Positions 25,325 through 34,114 of a stretch of 64,000 nucleotides of DNA are shown here, piece after piece. The stretch covers positions 1,488,001 through 1,552,000 of the forward strand of contig NZ_OY726397.1 in the NCBI RefSeq assembly GCF_963378095.1. Direction: 5' to 3'. The number at the start of each line of letters is the position of its first letter. The first letter of the stretch is position 1. Source of the stretch: Mycolicibacterium sp. MU0053 (GTDB lineage Bacteria; Actinomycetota; Actinomycetes; Mycobacteriales; Mycobacteriaceae). A program made the position numbers and the translations under genes. Below the pieces are notes generated by a model. That model was given only the letters and a program-made list of their open reading frames with translations. It did no database searches and had not been told where the DNA came from.

Positions 25325-26176
25325 ATGGACCTCGGCTTCATCTCACTGAACACGCCACGAGACCTGACCCCCAATGTGCTGGGCGCCGAATTGGAATCGC
25401 GGGGCTTCGAATCATTCTGGGTTGGCGAACATCCGCAGATTCCGGTGGCGGCGGCCGATCAGTTCTATCCGGGTCTGCTGTCGGCGCAGAAGCGCATGTG
25501 GGACCCGCTGCTGTCGCTGATGATGGCCGCGCAGGCGACCAGCACGCTGCGCGTCGGCACCGCGGTGGCGCTGCCGCTGGAGCGCGAGATATTCACCCTG
25601 GCAAAGCAAGTCGCGACCCTGGACCAGATGAGCGGCGGTCGGCTGCTGTTCGGGGTGGGGGTGGGAATGCGGGCGGAGTTCGAGGTGTCGCAATCCATCG
25701 CCTGGCCTGATCGCTATCGAGCACTCGGCGACATGGTCGGGGCGCTCACCGCGCTGTGGACCGAGGACGAGGCCGAACATCAGGGCGAGTTCTACGATTT
25801 CGAGCCGGTCTGGTCCTATCCCAAGCCGCAGCAGCAACCGCGGCCGCCCGTGCTGACCTCGGCGACCGGCCCCAAGGCGCTGCGCGCCAGCCTGGCGTGG
25901 GCCGATGGTTGGCTACCCGGGGACGCGGCCCTCGGCGACGTCGCCGCCGCGGTCGAGCAGTTCCGTCGGCTGGCGCAAGAGGCGGATCGCGATCCGGCGA
26001 CCATGGATATGACGATCATGGCCTGGGGCGATCCGGCGCCGGAGGTGCTGGCCCGCTACCGCGAGCTGGGTTTCAACCGGGTGGTGCTGGGCGGCGGGCG
26101 TCGTGGCGGTGGCGACCCGGCGTCGACGTTGGAGTTCCTCGATCGATACGCGGTGCTGGCCGAGCAGCTGAGCTGA
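25325..26176 (+). CDS. LLM-class F420-dependent oxidoreductase
   Basis: The 283-residue luciferase-fold protein belongs to a different F420 subgroup from the other two. It has FWVGEHPQIPV near residue 31, GGRLLFGVGVGMRAEFE near 103, and a late FNRVVLGGG segment. The ATG follows CCGGAGGAG. It probably reduces or oxidises a P450-derived intermediate with F420. It is convergent with the TetR gene at 26191. Confidence 0.84.
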   Translation: MDLGFISLNTPRDLTPNVLGAELESRGFESFWVGEHPQIPVAAADQFYPGLLSAQKRMWDPLLSLMMAAQATSTLRVGTAVALPLEREIFTLAKQVATLDQMSGGRLLFGVGVGMRAEFEVSQSIAWPDRYRALGDMVGALTALWTEDEAEHQGEFYDFEPVWSYPKPQQQPRPPVLTSATGPKALRASLAWADGWLPGDAALGDVAAAVEQFRRLAQEADRDPATMDMTIMAWGDPAPEVLARYRELGFNRVVLGGGRRGGGDPASTLEFLDRYAVLAEQLS

Positions 26177-26190
26177 GTCGCCGCGGGACT

Positions 26191-26820
26191 TCAGCGGCGC
26201 CGCGCACCGCCGCGAGTCGGCGGCGTGGCCGGCTCCGCGTCCAATGACTCCAGAAACTTCTCGAACGCCGCCGTCACCTCTTTGTGCGCCGTCTTCACCC
26301 CGACGCCCTCCTCGAGGCTCAAGAACTTGGGGATGCCCGACATCAGCAGCTGCAGCGCCGACAGCGAGAGGTCACCACCCAGGCGGGCGTCCTTGCCGTA
26401 CTTGGCGGCCAAGGCGTCGACCTGGACCTTGCGCATCCGCTTGGTGACTTTCGCGATCTCGGCCTGAATCGATTTGCGGTGGTTGCCCAGGGCCATGAAC
26501 TCGGTCATCATGGCGCCGGTGGCCTCGCGCTGGTTGTAGTTCCACAACGTTTTCAGCGGGTCGTCGGGGTTCTCCCGCAAGGTCTTGGTCAAGTACTCGA
26601 GGTTGCGTTCGGAATAGCGCCGGATCGCGGACAGGAAGATGTCGTCGAGGGTGGGGAAGTAGTACTGCACCAGGCTGGGTGTGACGCCGGCCTCGGAGGC
26701 CAGCGCGCGATAGCTGATGCTGGCGTACCCCGTGTCGAGCAACAACTGTTCGACGCAATCGAGCAGGGCGTCGCGCGTCTTGGACGTCTCGGCGCCGACG
26801 CGCCGCGGTGCTGCTGCCAT
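26191..26820 (-). CDS. TetR family transcriptional regulator (regulator 2)
   Basis: The 209-residue protein has an N-terminal TetR HTH, with SISYRALASEAGVTPSLVQ leading into YYFPTLDDIFLSAI. The ATG at 26820 is preferred over that at 26835 because GCGAGGAG lies five bases before it. The gap to the divergent monooxygenase at 26987 contains the best copy of the GTAC-type operator, so this protein is the likely regulator of the 14.9-28.4 kb module. The ligand domain gives no clue to the inducer. Confidence 0.86.
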   Translation of the reverse strand: MAAAPRRVGAETSKTRDALLDCVEQLLLDTGYASISYRALASEAGVTPSLVQYYFPTLDDIFLSAIRRYSERNLEYLTKTLRENPDDPLKTLWNYNQREATGAMMTEFMALGNHRKSIQAEIAKVTKRMRKVQVDALAAKYGKDARLGGDLSLSALQLLMSGIPKFLSLEEGVGVKTAHKEVTAAFEKFLESLDAEPATPPTRGGARRR

Positions 26821-26916
26821 GGTCTCCTCGCTCATCTCGAACGCCTACATCTTGACACGCGATGTCCGTACTTCCGACGTATGACGGCTCCGGGCGCCCT
26901 TGACGGGACATCGACC

Positions 26917-26940
26917 GCTGCTATACATATGTATAGCAGC
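26917..26940. promoter_or_regulatory. Perfect 24-bp palindrome, operator of regulator 2
   Basis: The core GCTATAC-ATAT-GTATAGC extends to a perfect 24-base palindrome with three further paired bases on each side. It lies in the divergent promoter region between the TetR gene at 26820 and the monooxygenase at 26987. It is the strongest of the six sites of this type and fits autoregulation. Confidence 0.78.
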
Positions 26941-26986
26941 GGGGCCGCGCCGATGCGGACCTGCATGCGCGCTGCGGAGGAGTCCG

Positions 26987-28357
26987 ATGTCCAAACGAAT
27001 GATCTTCACCCTGCTGGTGATGAACTCCATCGGCCACAACTTCCACGGCGGCTGGCGGCACCCCGACGCCCGTAACCGGGAGTTCAAGAGCTTTGACATG
27101 TGGGTCGAACTGGCGAAGAAGGCCGAGCGGGCCCGTTTCGACGCGTTCTTCTTCACGGATCTGCTTGGCGTACAGGGTGAGTACAACGGATCCCGCGACG
27201 TCGTCTTCGAGCAGGCGATGAACGTGCCGATCGGCGATTGCACCATGCTGCTGCCGGTGCTCGCCAGGGAGACCACCGATATCGGCCTGATGTACACCAG
27301 TTCGGTGATCCAACAGCACCCGTTCGCCTTCGCCCGTCAGGTCTCGACGCTCGATCACCTCAGCAACGGACGCGTCGGGTGGAACATCGTGACCTCGGCC
27401 AATGAGCGTGCGTTCGCCAACTTCGGTGTGCCGGGCGGGCTGTCGCACGACCAGCGCTACGAATGGGCCGAAGAGTACGTGGACGTCGCGTACAAGCTGT
27501 GGGAAGCGTCGTGGGACATCGGTGCCGTCGTCGACGATCCCGAGCGGGGCGTCTACACCGACCCCGCGAAAGTGCACGACATCAACCATGTCGGTCAGCG
27601 TTACCGCGTCGAGGGGTACAACCTGATGGAGCCCTCGCCGCAGCGCACTCCGCTGTTGGCGCAGGCCGGCGGGTCCCCGGTCGGCCTCGACTTCGCGAGT
27701 CGGCACGCCGAGGTGATGTTCCTGTCGGCCTTCACCCCGGAAGCCATTGCCCAGCAGGTGAGTACGGTGCGCGGACTGGCTCGCTCACACGGTCGCCGTG
27801 ACGAGGACATCGTGTTCCTGCAGGGCTTGATGTTTGTCGTCGGCTCCACCGATGAAGAGGCCAACCGGAAGTGGATGGAACTGGAGCAGTGGCGTTCCCA
27901 GGAGGCCCAGGCCGCCTACTTCGCGAGCCTCAGCGGCATGGATCTCGGCCAATATGACCCCGATACACCGCTGGCGGACATCGTCGACACGATGCCCGGC
28001 ATCCGCGGGGCGTTCCTGTCGCTGATCAATGCATGGCCCACCGGCAGCCAACCGACGATCAAGGACTTCCTCACCACGATGTCGCTGCCGCAGATGGTGG
28101 TCGGGTCGCCGGAGACCATCGCGACCCGGCTGCTGGAGTTCCAGGCGGCCGGCTCCGACGGCGTGCAGGTGATGAACATGCTGCTGCCGCAGAGCTACGA
28201 CGACTTCTTCGAGCACGTGGTCCCGGTGCTGCAGGACAAGGGGATCATGCAGACGGAGTACCGGCCGGGAACGTTGCGGCAGAAGATCTTCGACACCGAC
28301 CGTCCGCACATCTCGGAACGGCACCCGGCGCACGGCTACCGCGGAATGTGCTGCTGA
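26987..28357 (+). CDS. NtaA/SnaA/DszA-type FMN-dependent monooxygenase
   Basis: The 456-residue protein is the oxygenase component of a two-component flavin monooxygenase of the bacterial luciferase superfamily. It begins MIFTLLVMNSIGHNFHGGWR. The family marks HPFAFARQVSTLDHLSNGR and GWNIVTS are near residues 109-137, followed by HDQRYEWAEEY. Relatives oxidise chelators, sulfones and pristinamycin, using FMNH2 from a separate reductase; no reductase gene is adjacent. The ATG follows GCGGAGGAG. Here it may perform a Baeyer-Villiger-type or hydroxylation step. It is divergent from regulator 2. Confidence 0.88.
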   Translation: MSKRMIFTLLVMNSIGHNFHGGWRHPDARNREFKSFDMWVELAKKAERARFDAFFFTDLLGVQGEYNGSRDVVFEQAMNVPIGDCTMLLPVLARETTDIGLMYTSSVIQQHPFAFARQVSTLDHLSNGRVGWNIVTSANERAFANFGVPGGLSHDQRYEWAEEYVDVAYKLWEASWDIGAVVDDPERGVYTDPAKVHDINHVGQRYRVEGYNLMEPSPQRTPLLAQAGGSPVGLDFASRHAEVMFLSAFTPEAIAQQVSTVRGLARSHGRRDEDIVFLQGLMFVVGSTDEEANRKWMELEQWRSQEAQAAYFASLSGMDLGQYDPDTPLADIVDTMPGIRGAFLSLINAWPTGSQPTIKDFLTTMSLPQMVVGSPETIATRLLEFQAAGSDGVQVMNMLLPQSYDDFFEHVVPVLQDKGIMQTEYRPGTLRQKIFDTDRPHISERHPAHGYRGMCC

Positions 28358-28428
28358 CACGGCTGGCCACTGGGGTACCGAAATTCAGTGGAAAATCTGT
28401 ACGCCGGTGGCAACTCGGGCCGGGAAAA

Positions 28429-29229
28429 CTAAAGCTGGGCCAGCCGTGGCACCGAACCGCGGGCCCGCAGGCCGGCTCCGGCCCTACGGGTGAGTTCCCT
28501 TGAGCTGCCCAATAGTCCGTCGAGCACCAGGGCGCGCTTCACGTGCACGTGCAGATCGTGTTCCGCGGTGAACCCGATGCCGCCCAGCACCTGCTGGCAA
28601 TGCTTGGCCGCGGTCAGGGCGGCCTTCCCGGCGGCAGCCTTGGCCAGCAGGGCGGTCAGGTCGGGGTTGTCGGTCCCGGGCAGCGTCAGCGTTGCCTCGG
28701 CGCCCTCGATGGCCACCAGTGTTTCGGCGAGCCGGTGCCGGACCGCCTGGAACGACGCGATCGGCTTGCCGAACTGCACCCGGTCCAGCGCGTGTTGGCG
28801 GGCCAGGCCCAGCATCGCCCGGGCCGCTCCGACCAGCCACCAGCCCACCGCCAGGCGCGCCTCGGCGACCCGGATCGGGTAACCCTCGTCTTCGCGACGC
28901 AACGGCAGCCCGCCCAGCGTCGGATTGGCGGCGTCGCTGGGGCCGCGGTCCCATACCACCCAGGTGTTGCCGGCATAGGGCAGCGGGAGTTCCACGTCCG
29001 CACCGATCTCGTTGCCGGTCGCGTGTAGCACAACGTCGACGAGAATCGAAGCATGCGAGCCGGTTTCGCCCAGCAGGCGGAACACCAGTGGCACCGCCGT
29101 ATCGGAGGCCTCCGCCAGCATCTCGGCCCAGCCCATCTCGGTCAGTGCGGCATCGAGGTCCGGGCCGGCGGTGGAGAGCATGGTCTTACGTAGCGACACC
29201 TCGAGCATGTCGAGCGACTCTTGGTCCAC
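28429..29229 (-). CDS. Acyl-CoA dehydrogenase, short subunit of pair 3
   Basis: The 266-residue protein is a very short FadE-type subunit. The N-terminal half is degenerate, and only the C-terminal bundle is clear, with DRVQFGKPIASFQAVRHRLAE and LGGIGFTAEHDLHVHVKRA. The GTG at 29229 was chosen because AAGGAG lies six bases upstream, just inside the end of the long subunit. Together with 29232-30356 it should form a heteromeric dehydrogenase. It is the last gene of the minus-strand operon that begins with the Rieske oxygenase. Confidence 0.83.
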   Translation of the reverse strand: MDQESLDMLEVSLRKTMLSTAGPDLDAALTEMGWAEMLAEASDTAVPLVFRLLGETGSHASILVDVVLHATGNEIGADVELPLPYAGNTWVVWDRGPSDAANPTLGGLPLRREDEGYPIRVAEARLAVGWWLVGAARAMLGLARQHALDRVQFGKPIASFQAVRHRLAETLVAIEGAEATLTLPGTDNPDLTALLAKAAAGKAALTAAKHCQQVLGGIGFTAEHDLHVHVKRALVLDGLLGSSRELTRRAGAGLRARGSVPRLAQL

Positions 29230-29231
29230 GA

Positions 29232-30356
29232 TCACTCCTTCCCGAGATCCAGCAGCCGGCGGGCGATGATGTTGCGCTGTACCTCGCCGGTGCCGCCGTA
29301 AATGGTGGCCGCCCGCGAGTACAGATACTCGGTCCGCCATTCGGAGTCGTCGAGCTCGATGACTCCGGGCAACAGATTGCGGGCGGTGTCGTAGAGCTGT
29401 TGTTCCGCGCCGGCCAGTAGCACCTTGTCGATCGAGGTGTCCGGACCCAGCTTCTGGCCCGCGGCGAGCCGATGCTGGGTGGCGCGCGATCGGCAGCGCA
29501 GCGTGTGCAACGCCAGGTACGCGTCGCCCATCTCCGAATCGATGGCCTGGCCCTGCCTTTTCACGTCGTCGACCAAGGCATCGAAGCGCGAGTACAGGTA
29601 GGCGATGCGCTGCCAGAAACAGGTCGAGCGTTCGTACGGCAGCAGATCCATCGCCAGCTGCCAGCCGTCGCCGGGCTTGCCCAGCATCCGGCTTTCGTCG
29701 ACCACCACGTCGTCGAAGTACACCTCGCAGAACTCGTCGACGTCGTGCATGGTCCGCAGCGGCCGCACCGTGACACCCGGGGTGTCGAGGTCGACGAAGA
29801 ATGCGGTGATGGCCTGGTGGCTCGGGGTGTCCGGCCCGCCGGTCCGGGTGAGCAACACACACCGGGTGGCGTACTGCGCGAAGCTGGTCCACACCTTCTG
29901 GCCGTTGATCACCCAGCTGTCGCCGCGCTGCTCGGCCCGGGTCGACAGCGACGCCAGATCGCTTCCCGCGCCCGGTTCCGAGAACCCTTGGCACCAGGAT
30001 TCCTCGCCCGACAACAGCCTCGGCACCATCTCGGCGGCCAGTTCGGGCCGCGCATAGTCGATCATCGTCGGAGTCAGCACCTCGAGCATCGAGTACGGCC
30101 CCGGGTGGTCCAGCCGACGACCGACGATCTCCTCGCCGACGATCGCCCGAAGGATGCCCGGGCCGCCGAGACCCCCGGCGGATTCCGGCCAGCCGTAACG
30201 CATCCAGCCCGCGTCGTACAGGGCCTTCAACACCCGCAGGTGCTGCGCCTGATGCGCGTCCAGGCTGTCCGCACCGGGCGGCGCGCTCAGGTCGTTCTCG
30301 TCCAGCCAGGCGCGCAGCGCGGTCCGGAATGCCGCGGGGTCGTGAAGCTCGGTCAT
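29232..30356 (-). CDS. Acyl-CoA dehydrogenase, long subunit of pair 3
   Basis: The 374-residue dehydrogenase has CQGFSEPGAGSDLASLST, NGQKVWTSFAQYA and, near the C-terminus, YGGTGEVQRNIIARRLL. LLPYERS carries the likely catalytic glutamate. The ATG start overlaps the stop of the SnoaL-like gene upstream by 4 bases. It pairs with the short subunit at 28429. Confidence 0.88.
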   Translation of the reverse strand: MTELHDPAAFRTALRAWLDENDLSAPPGADSLDAHQAQHLRVLKALYDAGWMRYGWPESAGGLGGPGILRAIVGEEIVGRRLDHPGPYSMLEVLTPTMIDYARPELAAEMVPRLLSGEESWCQGFSEPGAGSDLASLSTRAEQRGDSWVINGQKVWTSFAQYATRCVLLTRTGGPDTPSHQAITAFFVDLDTPGVTVRPLRTMHDVDEFCEVYFDDVVVDESRMLGKPGDGWQLAMDLLPYERSTCFWQRIAYLYSRFDALVDDVKRQGQAIDSEMGDAYLALHTLRCRSRATQHRLAAGQKLGPDTSIDKVLLAGAEQQLYDTARNLLPGVIELDDSEWRTEYLYSRAATIYGGTGEVQRNIIARRLLDLGKE

Positions 30357-30799
30357 CCGGCCTCGGGCCTGCCGATCGCGTGGGGACGCCCGTGGTCGTG
30401 GTCGCCGTTGCGTCGGATGAAGGTCATGGCGCGCGTCTGCAGTCGCCACCCCTCGGCGGTGCGGACATACGTGTCGCGGTAGTAGCCGATCCGCATGTCG
30501 TGTTTGGAGTGCTCGATGAAGCACAGCGGCTGGGTGCCCGACGCGGTGTCGGCGCCTTCAACCAGGTCGACGAGTGCGGTGCCCGTCATGAACAGGCCCT
30601 TGGGGGCGGCGTCGACGAGAACCGGGAACCGGCTCAGCGTGTAGGTCTCCCCGAACGCGCTGTAGGTGCCGTCCGGCGTGAAAACGCTGATCAGGCCCTC
30701 GATGTCGCCCTGGGTGATGGTGACCGCGTATTTGGCGAGCACCTGCTGGATCTCGATCAGGTCCTCGGTGCGGGTCGGCTTGTCAGTTGGCGGAGTCAT
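30353..30799 (-). CDS. SnoaL-like / NTF2-fold protein
   Basis: The 148-residue protein has the opening EDLIEIQQVLAKYAVTITQGD and the later strand pair RIGYYRDTYVRTAEGWRLQTR of SnoaL_4-type NTF2-fold proteins. Such folds serve as isomerases, dehydratases or small subunits of aromatic-ring oxygenases. Its co-transcription with the Rieske alpha subunit at 32343 makes a beta-subunit role possible but unproven. Its start lies within the last 17 bases of the amidohydrolase gene. Confidence 0.78.
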   Translation of the reverse strand: MTPPTDKPTRTEDLIEIQQVLAKYAVTITQGDIEGLISVFTPDGTYSAFGETYTLSRFPVLVDAAPKGLFMTGTALVDLVEGADTASGTQPLCFIEHSKHDMRIGYYRDTYVRTAEGWRLQTRAMTFIRRNGDHDHGRPHAIGRPEAG

Positions 30800-32003
30800 T
30801 GCGGAAGACCTTACCTCCCTTCATTACAAAGTTCACATTTCGTGTAACGCCGATATCGGCCAGCGGATCGCCGGGCACGGCGATGATGTCGGCCAGCAGA
30901 CCCGCGGCCAGGCGGCCGCGATCGGTGACGTTGATCAGGTCCGCGGCCACCACCGTGGCGGCGCGCAGCACCGCGGCCGGCGGCAGGCCCCATTCCACCA
31001 GCGTGACCAGTTCGTCGGCGTTCTTGCCGTGCGGGATCGCCGGGGCATCGGTGCCGACGGCGATCTTGGCTCCGGCCTCGTAGGCCGCCTTGATGGAGGT
31101 GCGTGCCATGGGGAACATCTCGGCGGCCTTGTCCTGCAGGGCCTTTGGTGCCTTGGATACGTCCATGGCCTCGGCGAGACGACGGGTGCTGACCAGGAAG
31201 CGGTCATTGTCGACCAGCATCTGGATGGCCTCGTCGTCCATCAGGAAACCGTGTTCGATGCAGTCGATCCCGCACGCGATCGCGTGTTTGACGGCCTCGG
31301 CACCGTGGGTGTGCGCGGCCACCCGCAATCCGCGCCGGTGTGCCTCGTCGACGATCACGCGCAACTCTTCGTCCGAATAGTGCTGGGCGCCGGCCTCGCC
31401 GGTCAGCGACATGACCCCGCCCGAGCAGCACACCTTGATCAGCTGTGCGCCGTGCTTGATCTGGTAGCGCACGGCCTTGCGGATCTCGTCGACCCCGTTG
31501 GCGATGCCCTCCTCGATGGTCAGTTCGAGGACGCCGGGCATGAACCCCGCGAACATGGTGGGGTCCAGATGCCCGCCGGTGGGCGTGATGGCGTGGCCGG
31601 CCGGGATGATTCGCGGTCCCTCGATCAGGCCGTTGTCGATCGCCTTGCCCAGCGCGACGTCCAGCAGATACCCGCCGGTCTTGACGAACAGGCCGAGGTT
31701 GCGCACCGTGGTGAAGCCGGCGCGCAGCGTGCGGCGGGCGTTGCCCACCGCGCGCAGCACCCGTGTCGGTGGATCGTCCTGCACCTGGGACAGGCCCGGG
31801 TTCTCGCCCCGGCCGCCCATCAGCAGGTTGACCTCCATGTCCATCAGGCCGGGCAACAGGATCGAATCGCCGAGATCGATGACGTCCCCTTCGGGGGCCC
31901 CGCCGATCCCGACGATCCGGTCGCCGTCGACGTGGACGAGGCCGGGGCGAATGATCTCCCCGGCCTCGACGTCGAGCAGGCCGGCCGCTTTGAGGGAGAT
32001 CAC
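30783..32003 (-). CDS. Amidohydrolase family protein with altered metal site
   Basis: The 406-residue protein resembles imidazolonepropionase-like amidohydrolases: PGLMDME near residue 50, IKVCCSGGVMS with the lysine usually carbamylated, VAAHTHG, CIEHG and VGTDAP follow in order. The first metal-binding motif, normally HxH after PGLxDM, reads E-V-N. The remaining lysine, two histidines and aspartate are intact. It could be a one-metal hydrolase or have changed chemistry. The GTG at 32003 lies two bases after the stop of the 114-residue protein; an ATG at 32039 would add 12 residues. Confidence 0.82.
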   Translation of the reverse strand: MISLKAAGLLDVEAGEIIRPGLVHVDGDRIVGIGGAPEGDVIDLGDSILLPGLMDMEVNLLMGGRGENPGLSQVQDDPPTRVLRAVGNARRTLRAGFTTVRNLGLFVKTGGYLLDVALGKAIDNGLIEGPRIIPAGHAITPTGGHLDPTMFAGFMPGVLELTIEEGIANGVDEIRKAVRYQIKHGAQLIKVCCSGGVMSLTGEAGAQHYSDEELRVIVDEAHRRGLRVAAHTHGAEAVKHAIACGIDCIEHGFLMDDEAIQMLVDNDRFLVSTRRLAEAMDVSKAPKALQDKAAEMFPMARTSIKAAYEAGAKIAVGTDAPAIPHGKNADELVTLVEWGLPPAAVLRAATVVAADLINVTDRGRLAAGLLADIIAVPGDPLADIGVTRNVNFVMKGGKVFRNDSAN

Positions 32004-32005
32004 CC

Positions 32006-32350
32006 CTAGACCACCGGCTCCCGGATGATCTCGACCCATGCCGCGCCACTGTCGAGCACGCGCGGCTGCTTCCAGACCTCGACCGGGAAGCTGACCATGA
32101 CCACCGACTGCATCAGATGCATCAGCCGCTTGGCCTGCTCGGGCATGTCGTGCAGCGGGAAGCGGGCGTCGAGGTACACCATGACCTCCTCGAGCCGCGC
32201 CATGCCGGCGTCGTAGAGCTCCTGCATCTCGTCCATCGAGGAGGCCAGCCGCTTGGCGTAGCGCTCCGGCTCGGTGGCCAGGATCCAGTCGCTGAACCGC
32301 TCCAGGTCGGCGAATTCGGCGGGCAGCAAGGCCTCTTTGGTGTCAGACAT
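32006..32350 (-). CDS. Conserved hypothetical protein next to Rieske oxygenase
   Basis: The 114-residue protein is acidic, mostly helical and lacks cysteines, so it is not a ferredoxin. I do not recognise the family. It overlaps the end of the Rieske oxygenase gene by 8 bases and precedes the amidohydrolase by two, which implies strict co-expression. A role as an accessory or small subunit of the oxygenase is inferred only from this position. Confidence 0.7.
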   Translation of the reverse strand: MSDTKEALLPAEFADLERFSDWILATEPERYAKRLASSMDEMQELYDAGMARLEEVMVYLDARFPLHDMPEQAKRLMHLMQSVVMVSFPVEVWKQPRVLDSGAAWVEIIREPVV

Positions 32351-33671
32351 GTGCGGCTCCCTTCAGGTTCCCGTTGTTTTTGGTGGCCTCGGCGGCGGCC
32401 TGTTCCAACTTGTACTTGTCGACATACTTGTGTGCGGTGTGGTGCAGGTGCCGCAGCAGGATCTCCTGATCGCACAGCGGGAACTCGGTGACGGCCCGGG
32501 TGCCGATCTGAGTCTGCGTGGCCTCCAAGGTATTCGCATCCTGCAGCGCGTACTCCTTGAATGTCACCGCGGCCAGCTCCTGGCTCAACCGCTGACGGGT
32601 GTTCTTCGGCGGCACGAAGTAGAGGTTCGCCTCGAAGATGTGGGTGTCCACGCCCGTCGGCCAGTAGTTGTAGGTCAGGTACCAGCCCGGAACCCACAGC
32701 AGCAGCGTGAAGTTGGGGAAGAACTCGAACGAGTCCTGACCCCAGGTGGGCTGGCGGGCCGGGTTGACCGCCGGTGGCAGCTCATCCGGCAGGATGCCCT
32801 TGATGTCGGGCCGGTCCCACGGGCCGAACAGACCGCTGTGCAGGATCCGCTCGATGGGCTTGACCATGTTGAGGTCCTTCGGCGGTGACATGCCGCCCCA
32901 GGACGAGATCATCGAGTGCTGGTCCTTGATGTCGTAATGCAGCGCCTCGAAGCCGATCTTGGCCAGCTTCTCGGCCTCTTCCTTGGTTGCCTGCTTCATG
33001 TGCAGGATCGGCGCGTGGTAGAACTCGACGAATGCGTCGATGAACAGCTTCCAGTTCGCCTTGATCTCGGAGCGGTAGCTGTAGACCTCGGTCATCTCGT
33101 GGAAGGGGTAACCCTCCAGGCCCTTGCCGAAGTCGCCGAGGTAGTCGACCAAAGGTTCGGCATCATCGTCGAAGTTGACGAAGATGAAGCCCTCCCAGAT
33201 CTCGCAGCGCACGGGCCGCAGGCCATAGTCGGCCTTGTCCACGTCGAAGAACTCGTCTTCCTGCTGGATGAAGGTCAGGTCGCCCTTGGTGCTGTACCGC
33301 CACGCGTGGTACTTGCAGGTGAACTGTCGGCAGCTGCCAGAGACCTCCTCATTGGGGTAGTCGTTCCAGACCAGCTTGTTGCCGCGGTGCCGGCACATGT
33401 TGTAGAACGCCCGAACCTCGCCGTCCTTGTCCTTGACGAGGATGATCGAGGTGCCGGCGCCCACTGACGGCATTTCGCGGGTGAAGTAGCTTCCGGTCTT
33501 GGGGAGCCGCTCGACGCGGCCGACCTGTAGCCACAGCTTGCGGAAGATCGCCTGCTGTTCCAGCTTCCAGTGCTCGGGGTCAATGGAGTCGGTGTAGTCG
33601 ACCGGCGCGGTGCCGAGCTCGGGCCAGTTCTCGGTCCAGCTGCCGACGGCCGGTTTCGGAAAGTAAGCCAT
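32343..33671 (-). CDS. Rieske non-heme iron oxygenase, alpha subunit
   Basis: The 442-residue protein has an N-terminal Rieske [2Fe-2S] domain, with ligands C93 and H95 (CRH) and C119 and H122 (CKYH). The spacing of 23 residues between the pairs is longer than usual. The mononuclear iron site is visible in DAFVEFYHAPILH with H219 and H224. It would hydroxylate a ring or activated carbon using electrons from a ferredoxin or reductase; none is adjacent, though a Rieske ferredoxin is encoded at 50825. It heads the minus-strand operon 28429-33671, and a GAGAAT-type operator lies 160 bases upstream. Confidence 0.92.
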   Translation of the reverse strand: MAYFPKPAVGSWTENWPELGTAPVDYTDSIDPEHWKLEQQAIFRKLWLQVGRVERLPKTGSYFTREMPSVGAGTSIILVKDKDGEVRAFYNMCRHRGNKLVWNDYPNEEVSGSCRQFTCKYHAWRYSTKGDLTFIQQEDEFFDVDKADYGLRPVRCEIWEGFIFVNFDDDAEPLVDYLGDFGKGLEGYPFHEMTEVYSYRSEIKANWKLFIDAFVEFYHAPILHMKQATKEEAEKLAKIGFEALHYDIKDQHSMISSWGGMSPPKDLNMVKPIERILHSGLFGPWDRPDIKGILPDELPPAVNPARQPTWGQDSFEFFPNFTLLLWVPGWYLTYNYWPTGVDTHIFEANLYFVPPKNTRQRLSQELAAVTFKEYALQDANTLEATQTQIGTRAVTEFPLCDQEILLRHLHHTAHKYVDKYKLEQAAAEATKNNGNLKGAAHV

Positions 33672-34114
33672 TGGTATCTCCTGTTCTTTACGACGCGCGG
33701 TGCCGTGCCGACGCGGGGCGGCGAAGCCTCGGGGGCTGAGGCCGGAGGCGAGCGGAGCCGGCTGGGGGCGCCCCGATGTCGCATATGCGCGACGTCGATG
33801 ATGTCATCAGACCGGTCTCCTCTCGCTCACGAGAATCATATTCTCATATCCGGATAACAGATTTCCACTAACTTGCCGTTTGGTCAACGTCGGGTTCTGG
33901 GCGCGTCACCGGTCCGAATCCCGGACCGTGCCGCCGACCAGCGGATTCGCCCGGAAGGCGATTGTGCGGGAGGGTGGCGGATATTGATTCTCGGCAAGCG
34001 AGAAGCTAGTTTCCTACTTGAGAGAACGCGGGAAGTTTCGCGCGTTGCCGTCGGTGTGGCCGCCCGGAGATCCGAACAGCCAGGGCCCGGGTGCCCTACA
34101 TGGAAGGAAGTGCC
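33672..34114. other. Divergent intergenic region with regulatory site
   Basis: These 443 bases separate the Rieske oxygenase from the plus-strand amidohydrolase. I find no convincing gene. The region contains the operator at 33831-33845. A second partial dyad, TTCTCG-gcaag-CGAGAA, lies at about 33993-34009. The ribosome binding site GGAAGGAAG of the amidohydrolase is at its right end. Confidence 0.6.
33831..33845. promoter_or_regulatory. Operator, GAGAAT-N3-ATTCTC family
   Basis: GAGAAT-CAT-ATTCTC is an exact match to the recurring palindrome and lies 160 bases upstream of the Rieske oxygenase start, between that operon and the divergent amidohydrolase gene. Confidence 0.68.

Noticed and set aside
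26860..26880. A second GTAC-type operator next to the perfect palindrome
   Set aside because: The GTAC half-sites there are not in the 7-4-7 arrangement and pair poorly.
33985..34010. A further GAGAAT-type operator before the amidohydrolase at 34115
   Set aside because: GATATT-G-ATTCTC has a one-base spacer instead of three, so it does not fit the family.
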